Position numbers and translations under genes: made by a program. This document shows, piece by piece, positions 1 to 12,836 of a DNA stretch of 64,000 nucleotides. The notes under the pieces were generated by a model. That model made no database searches. It was not told the origin of the DNA and worked only from the letters and a program-made list of their open reading frames with translations. The DNA comes from Nymphaea colorata (lineage: Eukaryota > Streptophyta > Magnoliopsida > Nymphaeales > Nymphaeaceae). Numbering within the stretch: position 1 is the first letter of the stretch; each line of letters opens with the position of its first letter. The DNA is taken from NCBI RefSeq assembly GCF_008831285.2, contig NC_045148.1, positions 7,507,001 through 7,571,000 on the forward strand, read 5' to 3'.

Positions 1-119
1 CATCCATGATATTTGGCAGACTGTGGTGCTTTTTTAAATCGGCTGATCATTCTTGTGGTGGCATTCCCATTCTTTGGAGCATTGTCTGCTTCTGTTTCTT
101 TGATTTATCACAGCTCGTT

Positions 120-845
120 AATTTGCCCCCTCCATGGTTGCCCAAGTCTCCTTCAGCCCTTCCTTTTATCCTTACTGCAGTATATTACCCTTCATCTTCC
201 TTCTATGAATGCCTCTTTTATCCTGACCTTGAAGCCATTAGGGATTTCAATCATGCCCCTTGGAACATTACTGGCAACTTCAACTCCATCATGAGATCTC
301 AACTTCACTTGCTCCCATTAGAGCTTTTAGAAATATTTTGGCACCCCACCTTTGTTGTATGACGCCCACCTCCAGGGCAATCCTTTCACCTAGTTGGCTG
401 CACTGCCTTGATCAATTTCTCCTGATCATTACAAGTGATGGGTAGTGCAATGGGTAGCCTGTATTAACCACGTCTTCAGTTCGATTCGGGAGGATACTAT
501 CTTCATGATATTGAGAAGTGTTGATCTGGTTGAGGGTTGCCGTTCTTAAAGCTAACGTGGTCGGATCTTAGCCTTATAAGCCCCTCTCCCTCTCTGTGGC
601 CATGGTTCATTCACCGACAATCTCTAGCTGTTCTTGATTGGGAGCTTAGTGATGAGCGATCCTATGCAGAAGCTATATTATTGCAGACTATTCTCACCAG
701 CATGGTCATTGAGCAACATTCTGATCATTGTCAAACAAGATACATGTCCATATGTTCTTTTTTCATTGCTTGGTCAAGAAATAGGGTGAAAGCATTCAAT
801 TGTGTTGAATTTTGGGATGTGCGGCTCTCTGTCCTGATCTGATAA
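120..845 (+). pseudogene. LINE (non-LTR retrotransposon) 5' relic: endonuclease and linker
   Basis: Broken reading frames resemble the apurinic endonuclease part of plant L1-type LINEs. At 174-197 the frame reads TAVYYPSS and at 258-293 PWNITGNFNSIM, matching the family pattern of a T-A-V-Y block followed by P-W-x-x-x-G-D-F-N; the usual Asp before Phe is Asn here. At about 604-840 a shifted frame resembles the linker before the reverse transcriptase, ending FFIAWSRNRVKAFN (family: FFH then Arg-rich then N-R-I). Several frameshifts make it non-functional. It lies in the last intron of the GH3 gene if that gene is intact to the left. The 3' limit is uncertain, and no reverse transcriptase follows before the GH3 exon. 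Confidence 0.5.
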
Positions 846-1787
846 CGCATTGATTAATGGAATCTATCACCGCATTCACCACCTCTTACTCAACTCACAG
901 ACAAAATATTTGAATGGTGCCACAGGTCAAAGCTCACATTTTCTCAAAAGAGAGGGCAGTGGTACCACGGAGTGGCAGAGAAAAATTTTCTGGAGGGCCA
1001 CTGGTTCACAGATTTTCATACTTGAAGTAACATTTACATATAGAAGACCTTAATATACAAATGAAGGAAAATTTAGGCCTCACACCAGCTAATATGTGGC
1101 TCCACCTTTGGTACCATGTGAATATGTGCACGATATTGTTTTTCTCCTAAACATGCATGTCCCTCCTTCCCCATTTTTACCCTTTTAGGGGAGGGTTCTT
1201 ACTTTTTCTCATGATGGGTAGTTTAGTCATTCTGGGCTTTGAACACTAATCCCTCTCTTGAGCACTCAAAACACATAACCAGCTTCAGCCTCAAACCTCC
1301 AAGGGCAAGAACTTTCATGGCTTCTAGCGGATAATTAGATTGCTAAGTTCTTTCATGCATAATCTTTCCATAATAAAACATCCAAGCTAAGTCACATGGG
1401 TACTGGTATGGATTCAGGTTTGAGTACGTATACCGCTAAGTGAGTTCAAGTATTACAATTTTTAGAAAATTTAGGTAGGATAGAGTGTATACATAAATAT
1501 AAACAATATATATAATAATCAACAAAAATTCTCAAATTAAAGAAAAATGAAAGGAAATTACATAATTTAGGTAGAAGAGAAATAGAAGAAGGAAAAACCA
1601 AAACTAAAGAAAACATGAAGTTTGAAAACATAAAATTTTTAAGTTTTAAATGCAGCCGTAGTATCCACTTGCCAGCACAGGTATTTGGGCAGATCGTACC
1701 CACATGACTGAATAATTTGACTTCATTCTGGACAAAGTTTTTCTTACGGTGTGGTGTGCCTCTGATTTGGCTTCTCTCTTTTTTCAG
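846..1787. other. Intronic sequence upstream of the GH3 exon
   Basis: No further GH3 exon or recognisable domain is seen here. The stretch ends in a pyrimidine-rich tract and CAG acceptor at 1771-1787, which supports its being intron. Confidence 0.4.
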
Positions 1788-2329
1788 GTCTCTACAGGTA
1801 CAGGTTAGGAGACGTTGTTCAGGTCTCAGGCTTCCACAATAGATCCCCCAAGCTGAGTTTTGTCTGCAGAAGGAAGCTCACTCTGACGGTCAACATTGAC
1901 AAGAACACGGAGAGGGACCTGCAGCTGGTCGTAGCAAAAGGATGCCAACTACTGAACGACTCGGGCCTCGAGCTCGTCGACTTCACCAGCACGGCCAACC
2001 TCTCTGCGTCGCCGGGGCGTTACGTGATATACTGGGAGCTCGGCCATGGCGGCAGGGCCGACACGAGGCTCCTGGCCGAGTGCTGCAAGAAGATGGACGA
2101 GTCCTTTGTGGACCCTGGCTACGTGGTGGCCAGGAAGTCGCACTCCATAGGGCCGCTTGAGCTGTGCATCGTGGAGAAGGGCACCTTCAAGAAGATCCTT
2201 GACCATTTTGTGAGAGACGGAGCGTCGCTGAGCCAATTCAAGACTCCTAGGTGCACCACGAACCAGCTCTTTGTTAGGATCCTTGAGAGCTGCACGGTTG
2301 AGAGGTTCTGCAGCACGGCCTACTGCTGA
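1788..2329 (+). CDS. GH3-family acyl acid-amido synthetase, last exon (partial gene)
   Basis: GH3 enzymes adenylate a hormone acid (jasmonate, auxin or a benzoate) and couple it to an amino acid in the cytosol. The exon opens after a pyrimidine tract and CAG; its first two bases complete a Gly codon, then the frame runs 179 residues to TGA at 2327-2329. It begins GLYRYRLGDVV, the Y-R-x-G-D motif of the adenylate-forming fold, followed by FVCRRKLTLTVNIDKNTE and near the end SQFKTPRC, the conserved Lys-x-Pro-Arg segment of the C-terminal domain. It ends VERFCSTAYC. The QFKTPRC ending resembles JAR1/GH3.10-type (group I) members more than the auxin-conjugating QYKVPRC type; that subgroup call is from memory. 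The exon is clearly more GC-rich than its surroundings. Earlier exons, including the main ATP-binding region, are not in the window, so intactness cannot be judged. Confidence 0.92.
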
Positions 2330-3132
2330 GAAGAGTGTGAACAACTCAATAACATTATTAGATCCAGGATCTAATTGATATCAATATAATGCAAACCACA
2401 CATGGAAGTTCAAAAGATGTCGTAGTGAAAAGATGAAATAATGGCTTCAATTTGTTGATGCATCTAGTTCGTTGTTTCTGGTTGGTACAACAGTTTCTCA
2501 AGCAATTGAAACGAGTTCCTTAATGTTTCAACTTTCGATCTATGTTCTTCAATGTGCGTCTTGGACTAGTATTTAGCAGAAAATTTATATTGATCCTGAC
2601 AATTCATCGCTGGTTAGAACTGACAACTCATTATTCTCTCTTCTTTAATGTGGGTAGCAGTGACCATTCAATGTTATGAAAAGAGACAGAAAAAGTGGTG
2701 TGAGTTTGTTTGGATTGGAGTTTTGAAGACCGAGCTACTTTACTTGGGTAGTTGTATGCAACTTACAACCATTGGCCACATACAAATATAAACACACAAA
2801 TCAGTAGCAGTATACACGTGTGCTCCTGCTAGGCTTGTTTGTATATTGATACGATGAAATGGAAAGAAAAGGAACAGTCCTTACATTATTTCACATTAAT
2901 GGTAATTTTAAAGCTCTCCGCGACTTGATCAATATTGCACCCCACATAAAGAGGTAAAGCTTCTTAGTTATTTAAGTTACGGAGCATGTTGTCTGCACCA
3001 TTAAGGTAATTTTATATATACTAGGAGCAGTGGCTAGCTACTTGTGGACCAGGGTGCGCATGTCCTACAGCAAGACTTAAGAGTGTGCTTGATAACATCA
3101 AATTTGAAAGCTGAAGTAATTTGAGATCATTG
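2330..3132. other. GH3 3' flank, no gene
   Basis: AT-rich downstream sequence containing the presumed GH3 3'UTR. No clear polyadenylation signal can be assigned and no other gene is seen. Confidence 0.4.
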
Positions 3133-3411
3133 AGGGCACATTTGATAGACACAGATTTGATATCCTTAGGATCTGAGAACGATGCATTTAGGATCAACTC
3201 CCCCCCTTCTGATCTCAACTCTGTTATTTTCTCAATGCAAAGAAGTAAAATTATAAGGATTTAAGTGTGGATCTTCGGTCTGACTTATGATCCTTAGTTT
3301 GACAAGCCATGAATTTTACCATAGATTTTTTGTCACATCCTCAAAAGCATGTCACATCATATTCACATCATAACTATGGATATCAAATCCGAGGTAATCA
3401 AACGCCGCTGA
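3133..3411. mobile_element. MITE-like element with imperfect inverted ends
   Basis: The left end (GAGGGCACATTTGATAGACA, continuing to GATTTGATATCC) and the reverse complement of the right end (CTCAGCGGCGTTTGATTACC, continuing to GATTTGATATCC) match over about 33 bases with several mismatches. The size of about 280 bp and lack of coding potential fit a MITE. No convincing target duplication is seen. Confidence 0.5.
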
Positions 3412-4505
3412 GAATCTCAAATCTGTGGATTTAACATCCAACCCCTTCCCATCTGATTTCAAATATAAGGTGAGAACCTCAAATCTTCTTTTTCACATAG
3501 TGGTAAAATCCAGTGTTTGTTTACAATATAGGTCCCACATAAAAGAATCATAAAATCAGCCATGGATCGGGCACAGAGGCTATAAAACACACACTAAAAG
3601 CTACAAATACCTAGTTGTGGTCCATCTAAGTGGAGTGCCCACTTAAAAGATACTGGTCCCTGCTCAACCCTAGGATGTACTTGGAAATTAAAAAGCTAAA
3701 AGAGACAGAGACCATGGTCAAATAATGAGGCCAGCTATCCTTCTTCACATTTATTTAGTGGTACTAGACGTGAATAATCTGCTTTGTGTGTCCTCCACAA
3801 GAAATAAGGGGGAATGCCCTTGCACATTACAGTGTTATTGTAGTTGGGGGAGAAGGTGGCAATGAAGTATCAAGCAGAAGATTTCCCTATATATAACTTT
3901 GGCTATCGTTGTTATGTTTAGAATTATCGATTGGCTACCAAGGCTTATAATGTTGTTTACACTTTTGACTTACTCTTTCTCTTTCAATTTCTATATAACC
4001 AATCTAAGAGAAATGCCAACATCTGGGCTTAGTAAGCAATGAAGACAAGTGATGCTAGAGGATTCTGTCCCTATAGGGGACCAACCTTCTACAGCTAGTA
4101 CATTAATATATAGGCCCTAGCTTCTTCACAAGAAGGCACATGCTCTCTTAGACCTTTATGTGTGGATGTACACATGAAGAACCACTTCGTGGGTACATAT
4201 CAGCTAAGTTTCAAAGATCTATATGAAGCTAGGCACTCTATCACTATATGGTAGAATTTTATATGACCTGCAAGAGTGCCTTCTGACAATATATAGAGGG
4301 AGAGATGATATATATGCTAATGATTGTTAAAATCTTATATCACCATGTAATCATAGAGGAATAGATGTTATATGCTACTTAGAACAGTGTATACTCGGGT
4401 ATCCTTTTTTTTTTCCTTTGAGTAGGCACAGCAATGCACAGGGATTTTCCGGTCACATGGGTGAAGGTATAAATGCTGCTACCGGTGCTGGAATTCCTGT
4501 ACGAA

Positions 4506-4539
<34 letters not shown>

Positions 4540-5539
4540 ATAAAATTTAAAAAATAAATGCTAAAAAGAATTGACTACATTTTTATTAACAACGGTCTAT
4601 GGCATGGGGCGGTTTATGGTAGCATGAGGGATGATTTATGGTTCTTTGGTAACAATTATCCAGCATCCAGTAGCGTTATGTGTGTGTATGTGTGTGTTCA
4701 TGCGTTTTTTTTTTACTTGCGATCAAACGTAATTGAAAATGAAGGTCTGCAGGATCTCGACATCATCACGGAAGAGCAAATTTCTGGCAGGGGACAGGCA
4801 GAGAGCAGTAGCCAAGAGATACCTACAGGTTTTGTGGAAAGAAATCAATGTTTTTCAACCCGAAGTCTTTCATGAGGCCTACTACCTAGGTGGGCAGAAC
4901 TCTGCAATTGCAGTCTGGAATCCCTTCAGTCAATCAATTCCTTTCTGCAAATTGCGGTGTAATCATCCTGAATGTTGAGGTAAATGGTCTGGCGGGAGGC
5001 TGGTTGAATGATAAAAGCCATCTTCTACATTAATTATAACCCACTACCGCTTCTGATCTAAATATTTAATCTTTCTCATAAAAATGTTTATGTACTTTCT
5101 GTGTACTTCTAGCCCCCTTCATGCTTACTTGCGCAGTTTTATTGATCGACATAGGGACTTGGTTGAGTTGATAATTTGCTTGAAAATGAAGGTTAACTCA
5201 CAAAGAATGAGAAAATGTTTCGTAGATGATAGATCAGAAGTATATACAGATGCATGCATTTTCTTTCCATATTGATGTTGGTATACCTCATACATGTGAT
5301 ATGGCGATTGGCTTCTTATAATTAAACAGAGATATCGACTCCATTTGGAGCCATCTGCAACTTGAATGAGCCCCTTCGTGCCACGGAGACCCTAGTTAAA
5401 GCCAGGATTCATTTCTTGTGCACCCCATTATTGAATGCAGTATTACCACACATACCTCAAGGCCCTACCTGGCATTTTAAACGCTAATAGGTGGCTTGTG
5501 GACCCCAATCTTATTCAGTTCTCAGGGAATATATCATAA
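3412..5539. other. Intergenic sequence with one (TA)n tract
   Basis: Nothing recognisable apart from a (TA)15 tract at 4508-4537. Frames of 80-105 codons around 4558-4978 have no recognisable domain and one includes a TG-repeat. Confidence 0.4.
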
Positions 5540-5833
5540 GCGTCCATTTGGTAATGCGAAAAGCTTCTACTACTTGTTCCATGAATCTGCCCAAGGATTG
5601 AGACAGAGTAATAAAACCTTATAACATAGTGTTCTTTATAAATATATCCCAAAGATCAGGGCAATATTCATGGAACTATAATAGTTTATAGGGACATCCT
5701 TTGAGTGTCACATAAATGTCCCCTCGTGCTTGAGGTATATTAGTGTTTCCAATTGTTCCATAAATCTAGTCGAATATTTGGAGCAGATCCATGGAACAGT
5801 CATGAAATATCCCTACTACCAAACGACCCCTAA
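5540..5833. mobile_element. MITE-like element, TTTGGTA-type inverted ends
   Basis: The left end GCGTCCATTTGGTAATGCG pairs with the right end, whose reverse complement reads GGGGTCGTTTGGTAGTAG. Internal repeats of a 'ttccatgaatct' motif (about 5576, 5757, 5790) recur in both orientations. About 290 bp, non-coding. It is similar in style to the elements at 52.7 and 53.1 kb. Confidence 0.4.
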
Positions 5834-6599
5834 AAGGTCCAACACTATTGAATTAGAACTCTCTTGCTCTTATAAATAGAAGATGGTCTATGAATTTTGG
5901 TAACTTTTTATTTTCTAAGTTTCTAGCTAGTTAATTAGAACTTTAAATTTGAGTGTGTAAATGCCATCTTTTGTCATACCTTATTCTTGGAGTATCCAAT
6001 TCCATGACAAATAATGTGAATTAATGAATTTAAACTTCCATGTTGATCAACCTGAAACCTATAACTAAAATCATTACAGAATGAGATGAAAGGGAAATCT
6101 TAAACAGAAGCCCTTTTCTCTTCCCTTCTATCCCCTAGGGTTGTGGTTCTTGGATCCCTTGATTTGTTGTTGGATCTGGGGTGGAGGTTGAGATCGGTTG
6201 CAAGGTCTAGAATGCTTGGGTTTGGCTATGGTGTCTGGCGGATAGAGCTGGACATCAAAGATCTTCTTATTCAGACAAAACCTATAGCCTAAAATAGACA
6301 TACCACTACCCAATGATAGATCAGGACAGAATGAATTATTAAGAGAGTTGATGGGGTTTGCAGGAAAACTTGTTGCGAGGTCACTAGTCCCTCAATGCTG
6401 TGCAATAGACAAACTACTAGGGTTTCAGGCCAATTATCTTCATCAATTGGCAATTACCCACTAATACGACCTTATGGCACCTAAACAGACTCTTAAGCAC
6501 CAGCTAAGACAGGTTGAGTATATCCAAGAAACCTAAAGCAGCATCAAAGGGGCAAACAACTTATCAAATAAATAAACTATCTAACACTAGCAAGGACGC

Positions 6600-8409
6600 T
6601 CACCAGCCTATTTCAGGTTGCATTTTCTCTTGGAAGATGGTTGCATGATGCAGTCTTCTTGGCAAATAAGGTTGGCCATTCCATCAGCTCTTTATGCTCT
6701 CCATCTTTTATCCTTAAAGCTTGATATCGCTAAGGCTTTTGATTCGGTTAGTTGGGATTTCTTATTTCACCTCCTCCATGGGTTCGGCTTTGGACATAAC
6801 ATTCGTAATGTAGTTGTTAGGCCTCAGATGACCATTTCCTTCAACGGGTCTGTCGTTCAGTTTTTCTCACTGCGTCATGGGCTTTGTCAAGGTTGTCCCC
6901 ATCTCCCTCTTCTCTTTAACCTCGTTGTTGATGCTTTTGCTGCCCTCTTTAGGTCTACATCATATTCTAACTTTTTAAACGTGTTGCTGCTCCCTAGCTT
7001 GTTTGGTTTCTCCGTCATTCACTATGTGACTATTTTATCGTCTTCGGTACTGTATTTCAGCAGTAGATTGCTAGAGTTTGGTTGTTGCTTCGGCTTTTTG
7101 AGTTGGCTTTTGGGCTTTCTATTAATGCTACCAAGTATTAGTTGCTTCTCCTCCTTGTCGATCATGCAACTGCATTTTTTTTAGAAGTGTGCTTTGGCTA
7201 TAGTGTCTCGTTGTTACCGCTTGACTATCTTGGTCTTTCATTATCCTCTTTCCCACTGCGGCTAATGTCCAATAGCAGATGCTCACCTGCCTGCAAGTCT
7301 GACAAGCTAAAGTCCTCTCCCTTGTTGGTACAGTCACCCTGGTCCGACATTGTTAGCCTTCATCCCTCTCCATGCTCTTGGTCTTTAGAAGCCACTCATT
7401 GCCACCTTTGTCCGTTTCAATCGTCTCCTCTAGTGCTTCCTTTGAGGAGGTCAGTGGCCCTCCGATTGTCTTGTGCACTGGGGATGTTGTTACTCGTCCT
7501 TACTCTTAGGGGGTTCTAGTATTGTCTTTCTTTGTCATTAGTTATGACATCTAGCCACTTATTATCAGCCCCTTTTCTCTTTTCTTGGGTTTAAATTTGT
7601 CTTTCCTGCCCCTCACACTTGGCACACCTTTGGGTATATCAGATCTCCGTTACACATCTGAAAGAAAGAATATTCTTTCCACCATACTGACTTTCACCCA
7701 CTTGGACCAGCTTTCCCCAAACCATGCCCCCAGTTGGCTCATTTATTTGTCTTGTCTCATTCGCCTTCGCTTCTTATTACGGTGCTACTTTTGGTCTGAC
7801 TATTCCATGGTTCTCTGATTATGCCATTTGGTTTTCTAGCCTCTTACCTCATGTCATGGTTTTTGTCTGACTCTTTTTCGGCTGGCCACATCAATACCTG
7901 GACCATCTCAAGCACCTTGGGATCCACAAGTTGTTAACCAGTGTCATCTTTCTCTCCCTCTCAACTGTGAAGTTGTTGACTGTCTTTTTTTTTTTTGTTG
8001 TTTGTGTGCTGCCGCTTGGCCTTCCATCTCCCCTTTCCCCAAGGCAGCTTCTTCTCTTTTCTTTTTCAACTTCAGTCAGCAATGGTGGGCAATTTACCTA
8101 ACAGTTTTGGCTCATTTGTTTTTGGTGTCGGATTTGAGAACACCGCAATAATCATATGCTCAGGGACACATCAACGAGTGTTGCTTAGTGTAAAAGCAAA
8201 TATTCACTTTTCTCTTCGTATTGGATGCAGGATGACTTTTGCCTCTGATTAGCTCCTTCCCTCTCCCCTCTTCCCCACCTCACTGTTCTTGCTTGTTTAT
8301 TTGTTCTAGCTTGCTTTGTTTTTGTTTATCTTTTGACATTTTCATTTTTGTTACTGTTGCTTAGTGGCACCTTGTCACTACTTTTCGCTATGAATTTTTT
8401 TATTTTGTC

Positions 8410-8441
<32 letters not shown>
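6600..8441 (+). pseudogene. Decayed LINE: reverse transcriptase to 3' end
   Basis: The frame from 6618 contains LKLDIAKAFDSVSWDFL (reverse transcriptase motif A, D-x-x-K-A-F-D-S-V-x-W) and GSVVQFFSLRHGLCQGCPHL then PLLFNLVVDAF (motif B, G-L-x-Q-G-x-P-x-x-P-L-L-F). The catalytic Y-A-D-D box that should follow is lost: the frame reads IHYVTIL, consistent with a small deletion. A shifted frame reads LPLDYLGLSL (family L-P-V-x-Y-L-G-L-P-L) near 7220. Later frames are broken; the 3' part resembles a plant LINE tail and ends at a (TA)n tract at 8412-8441, which may replace a poly(A) tail. Multiple stops and frameshifts make it dead. Confidence 0.85.
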
Positions 8442-8445
<4 letters not shown>

Positions 8446-9194
8446 CCAATTAGTTAATTTTAAGAGAACCGACTATGAGATCCTTGATCAGAAAAGGAAA
8501 TTAGCTTTGCAGCGAGATTATTGATGTAAATAAATTCACAAATGGATTTCCCTGCAGCTGTTCCAATACATCAAATCTGAACAGATACCGATGGTGCTAA
8601 AACAAAGGAATATAGATCTTTGTAACAGATTCATTTATGAGGAATTATTAGAGACAGTTGTAAAAGCCATTATAACTATCAAGATATTGAGCACCACTTG
8701 ACTCTAAGGTCGATAGATGCCTTCCGTTGAACACCCATGTATTGTCTTTCTTCTTATTTCAGCTTTAGATCTAATTTTCAACAATCTGTTATGCAGTTGG
8801 CCGGGGTGGGCGGCATGTCATGGGCATTATCCTTTGAGAATCAGGATGGCATCCTGATGCCATTGAGAAATCTCCCTCTTTCTATCTTTCTCTCTCTAGC
8901 ACCACATACCAAGTATTCGCATCTATGTAGATTTTTTATGCTTCTAAATTTCGGGTGAGGGGGAGGATTAATCTCACCACCGAAGAAGAGAGACCAACTA
9001 CAGGTCCTTCCCTTCAAAGTCTAGAGTTGTATTGATACGAAGCATGTAGTGAGATCTCCGCGTGCTTCAACTTATAAACATAACCTCCTTAGTTGAATTG
9101 AAAATGCATTGCATTACCTGTTCTAGGCTTGCCCGTTCGAGCTATGCCCTTCTGGGTATTTGATGCTTTTTAGACTAGAAGTAAGGTAATATCT
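8442..9194. other. Intergenic sequence, no gene
   Basis: No coding or RNA gene is recognised. A segment at 8940-9080 with CTCACCACC followed by an AAGAGAGA-type run recurs in related form at 23.68-23.82 kb, suggesting an unclassified dispersed repeat. Confidence 0.3.
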
Positions 9195-9345
9195 AAGGGC
9201 ATAGCCAAGGGGGGCTCGGCCCCTCCTCAAAAAAAAAGTTTTTTTTTTAAATTACGTGTAAATTTTAAAAAGTTTTACTTATCGTATATAAAAATTTTGA
9301 GAACGATATTTGGGCCCTCCCATGATAATATCTTAAAAATATCTC
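9195..9345. mobile_element. Truncated hAT-like MITE relic
   Basis: Begins with AGGGCATAGCCAAGGGGGGC and continues with the TTAAATTACGTGTAAATTTT and 'tatataaaaattttga' segments shared with the better preserved copy at 54480-54677 and the relic at 19690-19870. The far terminus is not recognisable. Confidence 0.4.
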
Positions 9346-10129
9346 CAGTCCTTTTTACTTTTAACTTTCAGAAATTGAATGTCCTTTGTATTATCCGCCA
9401 TTATGAGCTCGTAAGTCTTAACATCACAGCAACTCTGATGGATGCCTTTACAGTGTCTGAGGTGGTGAATACTGCCAATTAAGCTCGAGGTCCATCGCCC
9501 TTCGCCTGTTACATGCACGGAAGAGGGCTGGTGAATGAATCCAAGGATCGATCGACCAACACGTTTAACATGAGAAGATGCGATGCAGCAAGAACAGCAG
9601 TGAGTGAGCCTTCCCTGTTCTGTACGAGAGGAAGCCCTCGCTTCTCGTGAACTTCGTCAGGTTCCAGTAGACGCCAAGAAATTTGCAGAGGCCTGGAATG
9701 GGCCACGTTGTCTTGATTTGGTAGCTGACGCGCGACCACCGAGTAACAACAAAATGACTTCGACAACACCGTGTTCTTCTATTGAAATTTCAGGGACGGA
9801 GACAAGTGTGGGATATACGGAACCCAAAATTTTTCTTAATTGACGTTTTTTTAATAATTTTTTCTTTCATTTACACTTTTTAAAATGTAAAATTTTTTAT
9901 ACCTAGTGTCCCTAGAATTTTCTAGATCCACCATCTTGCCAAAATGAGGTATCTTGATCCATGGCAATTTTTTATAGTTTTTGTCACATGATGAACGTGG
10001 CTGTGAACATGGCAGTGCCAGGACCAAGGTGTTGGGGATTAAATATGTTTTATTGTAGAACTTGATTGTTCCCGTCGAGTACCAGGTGTTGCATAATTTC
10101 AGATGCAAACTGCTGGGAGATTCGGGCTC

Positions 10130-10312
10130 TCGTAGGGCTGTTCATGAGCCAAGTTCGTGTCGAGCTGAGCTGACTCAAACTCGTGTGGAGTGTTCGACAA
10201 AACTCGAGCTTTGCTTGAGCTCGAGCTGAGTTGGAGGTCATTCGGTCGAGATCAGATCTGCTTGAGTTCTAAAAACTCAAACTTGTCTCGAGCAGCTCGA
10301 TCAAGCTGAACC
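10130..10312. repeat. GAGCTCGAGCTCG-type dispersed repeat, copy 1
   Basis: Starts GTAGGGCTGTTCATGAGCC and is dense in overlapping GAGCTCG/CTCGAGC words. Related copies lie at 19.89-20.21, 46.25-46.64 and 49.49-49.92 kb, sharing the T-A-G-G-G-x-T-G start. Confidence 0.5.
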
Positions 10313-10679
10313 TTATGCTTACCAGCCAAATCACACATCTATTTGAACCATCCACTTTTATGATAGCAGTAATAGGATACATATTTTATATATATATTCT
10401 CTTTTTCAATCTTAACTAACTTTTCTCACTCTCTGATCTCAAATAAATATGCACGGTTATTTTTTTTATCGATTACTGAAGATGATAAGCATTAATAAAC
10501 CGCCCTTAAATGGGTCCGAATCTAGTTAGATCTTTGATAATAGTGCTGTCTGAATGAGGAGATTCGAATTAAACAAGTGGCAACTTAACGATTCAACTCA
10601 ATGCATGGCCCGATGAGACAGCGCAGATGCATGTGAGTATTCAATGGCTGGGTGCACGGCAGCTAGGGAACTGAATGAA

Positions 10680-10985
10680 TTGGATTCGAATCAGATACAC
10701 CTTTAGCCGTATACGTTTTTTCACGTATTTGTATATTTGAATTCAAATACGAAAAGTCATATTAGAATCCGACCTCACAATCCAAATCAGATCCAAATCC
10801 TATTTTTTATTCATATCTGAATCTAGACCCAAATCTTGAATCGAATCTGGCTGATTTTCAAAATGCATGACCATTGGGTATAGTTTATTTATTTAAAACT
10901 AAATCGGATCTGAATCAAATTGGATGTCAAAACGGTTAGATTGGATATCCAATACAAATTTGATATATTGACTTCTTTAACGGCA
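10680..10985. repeat. GAATCCGAATCC-type dispersed repeat, copy 1
   Basis: Dense in 'gaatc' and 'ccaaatc' words and shares a directional match with 57.18-57.44 kb: both contain a 'tctggctgattttcaaaatg' / 'tttggctaattttcaaaatg' segment followed by a 'taaatc(g/t)gatctgaa' stretch and AATTGGATGTCA. The family is non-coding. Confidence 0.45.
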
Positions 10986-11637
10986 GCATCCAAATCCTAG
11001 TAGAGCCCATGAACCAGTAAGGAGATGCTCATCAGCTCTGCTGTTATGTTGGACCTGATACCCACTTTATTAATTAGTGAGGCCTGTGAATTGATGCATG
11101 ACTGATGGATGAGCAAACATTTACATGCATGAAAGATGAACAAAGATTCATGGTCGACATGGAAATGAGTTGAGATTTCATGGTATCAGGGTCTATTGGA
11201 GCCGCTTGGATTCATATATTCGTCTTCTGCAGTCTATAAATTGTATTCGAATGTACAATCCATATTAATGATCTTCAGGAAACTTCAAAATCAAGGCCAG
11301 TGGTAAAAATGTTGCATTACCCACGAGACAACTTTTCCTCTTCATCAAGCAAGGGACACCATGGAATTTGGCTCTCCAAGAGAGAGATACAATGGTCTAT
11401 ATGTTCAAAACTATGAATTTAGTTGCAACGAGGAAACATGCAACTCTTCCAGGCGGATGCAGCGAGAGACTTGATAATAGGGCGGAGCCCCATACAGGCT
11501 TGTGAGGGCAGTTGCCTACCCCAGTCCCCTAAAATATACTTATTTCCATATTAGTTGACCTCATTTATTTACTGATTGAATAGATTAGTGCCCCTCAATT
11601 CTTATTTATATATGGTACCCTCAATCATTCTATGTCC

Positions 11638-11687
<50 letters not shown>

Positions 11688-12462
11688 ATATATGATGCCC
11701 CTCAGTGTAGAGAGAGAGAGAAAAAGGGGAGGAGAAGAAACGGTCCACTTGGCCTCTATGGCCTCTATAATGGCACCCCTAATCCCAAGATCCACATTCC
11801 TCAATACCATTAAAATAACACCTTTCAAGTTCGAAATGATGACGTGACTATAACATGCCACCTAACCCGATATAACATGCCATATTTGAGATCAAATTGT
11901 GCATCCAGTTCATATGATGGTGGTAGTTAATGCACTATTAAACAGGTAGAATGACTCGAAATTAACTGTCAACGTGCTAAATTCATCTAAATGTATATCC
12001 TAAAGTCTCCAATCAAATAGATTTATATGCATCATCTGGGTTTCGCTTGGAACGATCAAGTAGATAACATAGTAGTACATTGATAAATAATCTAATTAAT
12101 AGACTTTGTCAAGTAAAATTAATCTCATACACAAATAGAATTGAAATAGATGCATTACGTTAAAAAAGAAATGGGAATTTTTTCATAGTCCATAGCAAGC
12201 ATGAACAATCTATCAAGCAGATTATAAGCCGAAGGCACATGGAAATTAAATCTAATGAATAACCAATCTTTTGTTGAGTTTTAAAAATGTTCCCAATATG
12301 AATTGTGCTTTTCCAAGCATTCCATAAACATATTTCAGAAAACATCATAGAGACAAATACTGAAAATCTCTTACATATTCAGAAATAGACGCAAGAGATA
12401 ACGAAGAAAGAGAAGTGAGTGGGCCATTGTTGGCTGGCAACCATCATTTGCAGCAAAGAGGG
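10986..12462. other. Intergenic sequence with (TA)n(TG)n tract
   Basis: A TA-rich tract runs 11638-11694 and ends in TGTGTG. A weak GGGCGGAGCC block at 11474 recalls the hAT MITE terminus. No gene is recognised; the frames over the tract are microsatellite artefacts. Confidence 0.35.
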
Positions 12463-12463
12463 G

Positions 12464-12503
<40 letters not shown>

Positions 12504-12836
12504 TGGTAAAAACCTAAGTCATCAACCCTTTAATTTTGGCTAGAAAATTGTTTTTAATAACCTATGAACAACCTCATATATTTATGAAAACTATTTTGAT
12601 ATAAAACATGCTTTGAATCGAATTGTTTTTATGAAAATGTTGTTTTTTCTGTTATCAAAATGTTGATGCTATGAGTGTCATTCATTTGTGCTTATTAAAA
12701 AAACATTATTAAAACCCACAAAATGATCAAAGGGTGGTCTTGCCTGACCTATTAGTCTGGTTTCTACCAATCTCTCTCTCTCTCTCTCTCAATCTCTTTA
12801 TATATATATATATAAAAGAAAAGAGAGAGAGAGATG
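12463..12836. mobile_element. MITE-like inverted repeat bounded by microsatellites
   Basis: On the left, (TA)n(GA)n is followed by GATTGGTAAAAACCTAAGTC; on the right, GGTTTCTACCAATC is followed by (TC)n, then (TA)n and (GA)n at 12804-12832. The reverse complement of the right end reads GATTGGTAGAAACCAGACTA, so about 14 of the first 15 bases match. The core is about 12500-12776. Either an element inserted in a GA tract or its ends seeded the microsatellites. No coding content. Confidence 0.45.

Noticed and set aside
435-510. tRNA gene suggested by GTTCGATTC
   Set aside because: No cloverleaf stems can be formed around it; at best a degenerate SINE head or part of the LINE relic.
4558-4978. 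Two overlapping frames of 81-105 codons
   Set aside because: One includes a TG-repeat, neither has a known motif, and no splice or promoter support is seen.
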